Assembly: GCA_902728285.1 (NCBI GenBank)
Contig: CACVBU010000276.1
Span: forward strand, 782,458-846,457
Direction: 5' to 3'
Source of the DNA: Clytia hemisphaerica
Lineage: Eukaryota > Cnidaria > Hydrozoa > Leptothecata > Clytiidae
Length of the DNA stretch: 64,000 nucleotides
In this document: piece by piece, positions 58,077 through 64,000 of the stretch
How positions within the stretch are numbered: the stretch's first letter is position 1
How the letters are laid out: the number at the start of each line of letters is the position of its first letter
Program-made: the position numbers and the translations under genes
Notes under the pieces: model-generated
Database searches by the model: none
What the model was told of the DNA's origin: nothing
The model's input: the letters and a program-made list of their open reading frames with translations, nothing else

Positions 58077-59023
58077 TGCTCTTTCTGTTATCTTATTCTA
58101 TCCAACAGAAATCTTTTTTGATATTTTAAGAATGACCAATCAAATCTGTAGCCCCTCGGACAAAATGGAGCTTTTTAAAAAGTTGAAAAGTGTTTTTGTC
58201 CAAGATCGTCAATTAACCAATTTCAAAAATTTTCACCAAGACACAATATTGTAACAATCTTCATGAAAACTTGAAATGAACCGGTAAAGCCGCAATTTGA
58301 AAAATTCCTGGTATTACATTGATTGAATGTAACAAAAAGCAGCAAAAAGTATAGATTTTATCTGCATTCAAACAACAATAGAAAATCATACCCAAGTCTC
58401 TATTGTTTAATGAAGCGGTTATTGAAATGAAATATCTTTCTTTTTGGAAATCAGCTGTTGTTTTCCCAAAAAACTTGAAAAAAAATCTGTTTTATCAAAG
58501 TTCCTTGGTTTTTATCAAAGCAATCCCACCGACACAAATTTTTAAAACAACACAATTCTAACTTTCATGACGTCATAAAGCTGTTTTTCCTTTGCAATTG
58601 CTGGTTCCTGCAATTTTGAAACCCAGTTCCCCTTTTTATACTGATTATGCGCTCACCTACGAATCTCATCCAAAGTAAAATCAAAAATTATAGGTAAAAC
58701 CTGCGAAGCTTCTGATTGGTCAAGCGCTGAAATTCTATTGTAATGTCACGTGACTTAAGGTAGAATTTCCTACCTAACCTCGGCACACTTTTCAGCAAAA
58801 GCACTCTATCTAGCCCTTCGGGCTTTTATAAATCTATGGTTTGGACCCTCTCTTCACTGAAAAATAGAAAATCAATCTAATTTTGAGAATCTTTTTAGCT
58901 TTCTTAGCTGTTAAAAAAAAGAGGTTTGAAGCCTCATCCAATTAAAATACGTGATTTGACAGCTCTCCTACAGTCTGACAGTCTGACATCCCAGTCATTC
59001 TGCCTAGCCATCCCAAAGCTTAA
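58077..59023. repeat. Intergenic with the GTCACGTGAC dispersed repeat
   Basis: The part 58690-58850 shares GTCACGTGAC, ATTCTATTGTAATG, TTCTGATTGGTC and ATCTAGCCCTTCGGG with 24300-24480. The rest is AT-rich with no gene. Confidence 0.5.
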
Positions 59024-59230
59024 AGGCCAGTCTCCACTTTCACGCGAAATGAGCGAAAACTTTTTAACATTTTTGTAAAGTCATTGGTTGGATGAAAAAT
59101 GAAGCAATTCCATTGGGCTAATCTGACGTAACAAATTAAAAAAGTTGAACTTCCTTCAACTTTTTTTTTCTTCGCGCGAAACTCTTTTATGACGTAATCG
59201 CCCATTTCGCATGAAAGTGGATACCGGCCT
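59024..59230. mobile_element. AGGCC-family Harbinger-like MITE, copy 4
   Basis: It begins AGGCCAGTCTCCACTTTC and ends GTGGATACCGGCCT, flanked by TAA (59021-59023, 59231-59233). Arms continue through CACGCGAAATG/CATTTCGCATG. It is 207 bp. Confidence 0.75.
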
Positions 59231-59733
59231 TAACGTTGCTAGTAAAGTTAAATTGAACGAGTATCTTTGATTTATTTACAAAAACAAATTACAAAAAATT
59301 TATCTAGAAGTTAAAAAATTCAACACTTCTCAAATTGAAATATAATCAATCAATATTTCCCAATATAGTTCTCTCGCCAAGTTTTGCTATGAGAAGATTT
59401 TTACAAATAAAAGGGTTTCTTTTACTTCAATAGTTCTAAAGTTCGAGACGAAAATTTTATCGCAATTATAATTTTGTTGCAATAATGTCCGTATGCCATA
59501 GTATCAGTGAGTAGAAAATCAGGAACAGTATTTTGAGCCAGAATTTCGAGAATTTCCATAAAAATTCGAAATTTGAGTAATAGTAATAGAAACCGTCAAC
59601 AACTGTAGCAACTCCTATGACACATTAGTATCATCTAAAGTGTTCAATCTATATTTTAGTCCTGAAGGGAGTTCGTTAAATGTTTGATAAACAATAATTT
59701 TCCTTCATTCACTCCCCTTTTCCAGCATTGCAT

Positions 59734-59739
59734 TTTATT
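59734..59739 (-). promoter_or_regulatory. AATAAA polyadenylation signal of the 805-aa gene
   Basis: AATAAA on the minus strand lies only 5 bp past the TGA, so the 3' UTR would be very short if this signal is used. Confidence 0.5.
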
Positions 59740-59744
59740 AAAAC

Positions 59745-62394
59745 TCAAACATAACTAGCCTGCATGTCATCGTCACTTTCAATTTGTTGTGGTTCAGAGG
59801 CTAATGAGCCATTCTTAAAGTCGTTTAACTTGACATGTGTGAGAAAACAAACTTTTTGTTGTGTTGCTGAATCGGTAACAATCTCACAACCAACTCTTGT
59901 TAAATGTGATGCCAGAGCTGTGAAAAACATCTCGAAATACTTACTCATATCAACTCTCAAGTCTGATCGATATCCATCGAAAATCTGTTTTTGTGAAACG
60001 ATCATTTGATGTCGAATATGTTCGTATAAATCATCGATACGTAATCGATTATTCGGGCTCGGTTCGATATCTTCGATAACGACATTAATCATAAATTGTT
60101 CTACATTATCTCGAGCTTTATCGATTTCGTTGGTCGCTTTTTGGAACGCCTTAGCGATCCTCAAAATGTCTTTTTCCTCAGGTGTTGTTGGCGGTTTCAT
60201 CGGCGATGATTTCTCAGGCGAACCAGGTTGGCGACGAATCGGAATTTTCATATTAGTCCGTGAATTCTCTCTTGAGATATTTGGTGTGCTGGCCGCACTT
60301 GATCGATTACTATTTCCAGCGCGTGAATTGCTACGCCTTAAGCCAGCACCCGTTCGTTTCGCTGTTGAATTTTCACGTGGTGTCAGCGTTCTCGCTGATT
60401 GGTTACGATTATTAACATTCGTTCCTGTTTGTCGCATCGAAGTCGTTTTTGTAACCGTCGCTCTATTATCGTTAGTTTTCCTCACCGAGGTTCTAGCGAC
60501 ATCATTTGTATTTACCGAGCTTGTATTTCGGCGTACCGAAGATCTCGGGTCGTTTGATTTGTAACTTGAAGCGCGAACAAAATTCGATTTTTCTTCAGTT
60601 GTTGTGTTTATATGATAATTCGAAGCAGAACGATTTGAACTCGAGCGAGCACTATTTGGTGCACTGTAAGTCCCCTTGATCTCTGTTTGCTCCTTATTTG
60701 AAGATCTTGCGCTATTTGCCCGAAAAGATGCTCGAATATCTCCGGAACTAGTACTCAAAGATTTATTCGTAGTACCGACATTAGGCTCGTTCGTTTTCAT
60801 TTTTCCCGAGTTACGAATGTCTACTGAGCTTCCGCCAAACCGACTGTTTGTTGAACGCGTTCCTTTATTGACTGAAACTCGGATATCGTTGTTCGGTCCA
60901 ATTTTTGTCGCTCCTTGCTGTTTGTCATTTGTATTCGCTTTAACCGAAAAACTCGCTTTTGTTGTCGTCCCTCGCCTAACGACAACGTTGGAAGAACCTT
61001 TCTTTTCATTGTCGGCTTTTTTCTCGGGAGTCGGTTTACTTTCGTTTTCAACTTTCTTATTTTCTTTATCCTCTTTGCCTTTACGCCGTAAACTGTTACG
61101 AAATTTGTCGCGAATCGAACCGACAAAAGTCGGATTCGTCGACTTTGTAAACGACCGTTTTCGTTGCAAGTTAGACGTTGAAGTAGCTTTCGTAATCGTC
61201 GGCTCTTTGTTTTCTTCATCCGAATCTCCGACGTTCCCATTCTCCAATTTTCGAGTCACGTTGCTAACGCTCACGCTCCGGTCACCCATATTCCGTTTAC
61301 TAAATGACGTATTCCGCCGGATTCCTGACCCGCTTCGCACATCACCTGTACTCTTACTCAATGATCGGTTTGTATTCAAACTTCGCTCAAAACTGACATC
61401 CACACCACGTTCTTCGAACGTCTCAGCTTTACCTCCGCCATCAGTGACATCAGGCGCTCCTCGAGGAGTTCCAGTGGGCGTAATATCAGAATCAACGCCA
61501 TTGGCGCCATTCTCTTGCTGGGGCGTAGGAGGTGGAGGCGATTTCGGGCTTTGAGTCAACCTTTGTGGATTGAATTGCTGTAATTGTACATTGTTTAGTT
61601 TCTTGTTTTCAATCTCTGTCAGCTCTTGATCCTCCTCTGTTCCACTAGATTCGATTTCTCCTTCCTCTTCAATCCAAGTCTGCGCTTCCCGGCTAGCTGG
61701 ATCAACAATAGGTTCCGTGGTCACCCTCACTAACTCCTCCTTGATGACATCATCCGAATTGTTTTCCAAATTGACGAAAATGAGATTGTATTTGACGCTT
61801 GGTTTGGTGACCACTTTAGGAAAAGATGCTTGAACGATTGCAGTGATTTGGCGCTCCGTACAAATACGATTATTTGCGATGACTTTGAATTCGAGAAGAA
61901 AATCAATGACTTCATCGTATGTTACTGAATCGCCTGAAAATGGATTTAAAATATGAAATTAATTTTATGCATCTCAATGATGATTTCCCTTAATTCTCAA
62001 AGACTCTGCTATGGACAGGTTGCTATTTACTTAGCTTTATACATAAACCCTGAAGGGAGTTTCTCAATCCCAGCCAACCAAAATCTTTGATCAGAGCACT
62101 CGAAAGTGTTTGAAAGGCATCAACAGCAATACACTAATTTTTTTTCTAAAGTAGTATTTCATTACCTGGCATTGGTGTGAATCCTAACAGTAACGCTTTA
62201 CGGATGCGATTATCAAGTCGTGTCATTGGGTAGTCATTAATAGCAACCGGAGCCTCGTTGTCGCGCTTTTGATTCATGTTGTTCTTGATTTCATTTGACG
62301 TCATAATGTCATAACGTTCTATATTCCCGAAAGTGACCCTCCGGTCTGGTGAGGCCGACCGCCGACCGTCGTTTATCAAAATGGATCCAGGCAT
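59745..62394 (-). CDS. 805-aa protein: folded ends with a long Ser/Arg/Asn-rich centre, 2 coding exons
   Basis: Exon 1 (62394-62166) ends ATGCCAG|GTAATG. Exon 2 (61933-59745) begins after TTTTCAG. The join in phase 1 makes Gly77. Residues 40-130 look folded, with a helical run LDNRIRKALLLGF and then VTYDEVIDFLLEFKVIANNR. An acidic patch follows (about 135-180). Residues ~190-650 are low complexity, rich in Ser, Arg, Asn and Thr, with many RxxS sites and KGKEDKENKK. The last ~145 residues again look folded and mainly helical (ILRIAKAFQKATNEIDKA, then FEMFFTALASHL). No signal peptide or membrane span is seen. I do not recognise either end. The architecture suggests an intracellular scaffold, which is inference. 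Strong shadow frames on the other strand are by-products. Confidence 0.85.
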
Positions 62395-63471
62395 AGTTAT
62401 TTAGTACTTGAAATATTCTGTGTCTGTGTGTCTGTGTAGTATGTGAGACAATACTTATCTAACCATACATGATTTGATCTTTCCAAGAGTTCTTTATAAT
62501 ACTTTAGAAATTTCCCAAATAGATTGTAGCCGTTTGTTACACGTAAAAGATAAGTTTCAAATATCGTTTTTAAATTTTAAAATTCTCCTGAATCCTTCTT
62601 GAAATCGCAGCAGTAATTTTGATTATTCAAATTTCTTTCCTTGTAAGTTCTGACTTGTTTTGACGAAAATTCGTTTATCCTGAATGTTCAATGTCAAAAG
62701 TTTCTTTCGCCTTCAGACAAAAAGATGCCTCTCTCTATATGTTATTTCTTTATAACAATCACAAATTCTTCTTTGATGTGAAAATACGCGCGGCAAAAAG
62801 TTCTTAAATCTCTGTCGATGAAAACCTCACACGGCGATATTTCTTTTCAAACAAAATCCGACTGTCAAAGAGTATAAAAAAATTCAAGCGAATACCATCA
62901 AAATTTGCAAGACCATATTTAAAATTTGAAAATCTTGATTATCTCCAACTCAATCAAGGCATTTAGTCAATTAATAATACTTTATTCAAATATATAATCG
63001 ATGCTATTCTTTAAAAATTCATCTCAATAAAGATTCATTAAATTTTGAAAAAAAATTATACTCCCTAACAAAACATATTGTAACTTTGATTCATTTAAGA
63101 AGCGCAAAGATGGAGTGTATTCTCAATGAATTACTCAAAAGAACCTCCTCCTGAGATGCCTAAAATTTGCCTCGTATACTATTCAAAATGTTGTACAATC
63201 ACTGCATTATTTGCATGAAAAAGCGAGGCAAATGGAACTATTTGGTTTACAGTATTAATGTCAATAATTTTAGCAACTTGTTTCCTTTTATAACACTTTT
63301 GATGTCTCATTTGAAAGATGATTCGATTAACTCATGATTCTCTTTCTCCTGTCTCTATTATTGTCACGTAGAACTGTCCATTAGAAATATTTGACAAAAA
63401 TAAATCAATGTTCCGTTGAAACTAGCCTGGAAACCTGGCTACAAAACCAATGTTGGCGATGGCTTCAGCAA
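62395..63471. other. 5' flank of the 805-aa gene
   Basis: AT-rich sequence with no supported gene. It probably contains the promoter of the minus-strand gene, but no element can be identified. Confidence 0.4.
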
Positions 63472-63642
63472 TACACGTTTTCGACCGTATTCACGCGGCC
63501 AGGCGCGTACCACTTTATGATTTAATTATCCCCCTAAAATCGACCCAAACCTTTTTCTATTGTCTATAGACTGGGACGGTTTTAGGGCGGTAAAACGGAC
63601 AAACAAATGCCCGCGCGGCGGCTACGGTCGCATAAAGGTGTA
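63472..63642 (-). mobile_element. TACACCTTTTCGACCG MITE, copy 2 (inverted)
   Basis: It begins TACACGTTTTCGACCGTAT and ends ACGGTCGCATAAAGGTGTA. In reverse complement, GTTTTACCGCCCTAAAACCG and CCGCGCGGGCATTTG match the copy at 22630-22748. It is 171 bp. Confidence 0.7.
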
Positions 63643-64000
63643 TTCTGATTAATTTACAAACTTTGATAAAATAATAATTTCACGCGTAATAACTTATAGG
63701 AATTCTCTATAAGACAAAGGATTTTTCAGAGATAAAAAGACAAATATTTTTTCAACAAAAGTTTATAATTGTGTCACTTCATAACCGTTATGGAAAGGAG
63801 TGTGTAGGTGTAATTTGGCTCTCTTAGACTTTTGTTTATGCTTTTACTGACAGTAAAATTACAAGACTCCACCCTAAACATTTCTCAGGGATTCTTTACG
63901 CTTGAAGAGAGTCGAGGTCTGTATAGAGGACAAAATACATGCGATGTACAGTAGAAAGCGGCCATCAGCATATCAGTGAAAATATGACTGTGTTTTTTTC
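63643..64000. other. Intergenic, no feature recognised
   Basis: No gene or repeat boundary is seen up to the window edge. Confidence 0.4.

Noticed and set aside
60676..61554. 292-codon plus-strand frame opposite the 805-aa gene
   Set aside because: It is the antisense shadow of a Ser/Arg-rich coding exon with matching codon phase, and has no independent splice or start evidence.
1..64000. CRISPR array, bacterial operon or phage region
   Set aside because: There are no regularly spaced identical repeats, no ribosome-binding sites and no dense gene packing. Exon-intron structure and AATAAA signals show a eukaryotic nuclear sequence.

Overview
The window is invertebrate metazoan genomic DNA. 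The base composition is AT-rich, introns have GT-AG ends, and AATAAA signals follow some stop codons. The recognisable proteins are animal types: an aminergic seven-transmembrane receptor, a paxillin-family LIM adaptor and secreted thioredoxin-fold proteins. I cannot name the species. Nothing looks prokaryotic or viral.

Layout. (1) 1.6-4.3 kb, plus strand: a two-exon muscarinic/histamine-like GPCR, with one copy of a MITE in its intron and another just downstream. (2) 5.8-15.2 kb, minus strand: a four-exon paxillin/leupaxin-like gene with one LD motif and four LIM domains. Its largest 3' intron contains a second, intronless gene on the same strand, encoding about 465 aa with six copies of a DRNGVE repeat that I do not recognise. 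Its other introns carry a P-like MITE, a 2.6-kb TTAA element and a 415-bp TTAA element. (3) 15-50 kb: gene-poor and full of small repeats. It contains a possible two-exon 200-aa gene (18.4-19.5 kb, minus) and one possible orphan exon (23.0 kb). (4) 50.1-54.2 kb, plus strand: a three-exon gene for a 657-aa, mostly disordered protein. (5) 55.2-58.1 kb, minus strand: two tandem thioredoxin-fold genes, with CVHC and CPHC active sites. (6) 59.7-62.4 kb, minus strand: a two-exon gene for an 805-aa Ser/Arg/Asn-rich protein with a folded-looking segment at each end.

The most striking feature is the range of short terminal-inverted-repeat elements, several with visible target-site duplications (TSDs). 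There is a 677-bp CA...TG element in two inverted copies with 7-bp TSDs, TA-flanked CACGTTTT elements (three copies), TAA-flanked AGGCC elements (four copies), TTAA-flanked elements (two), a CCCAGCTGG family (four copies), foldbacks, an element with an internal minisatellite, and tRNA-headed SINEs. There is also a perfect 60-bp inverted repeat with a 14-bp loop.

The genes do not form an operon or an obvious shared pathway. The receptor would signal at the cell surface, the LIM protein would act at adhesion sites, and the thioredoxin-fold proteins would act in the secretory pathway. All gene models are read from sequence alone. Exon joins were chosen by splice sites and phase, not by transcript evidence.
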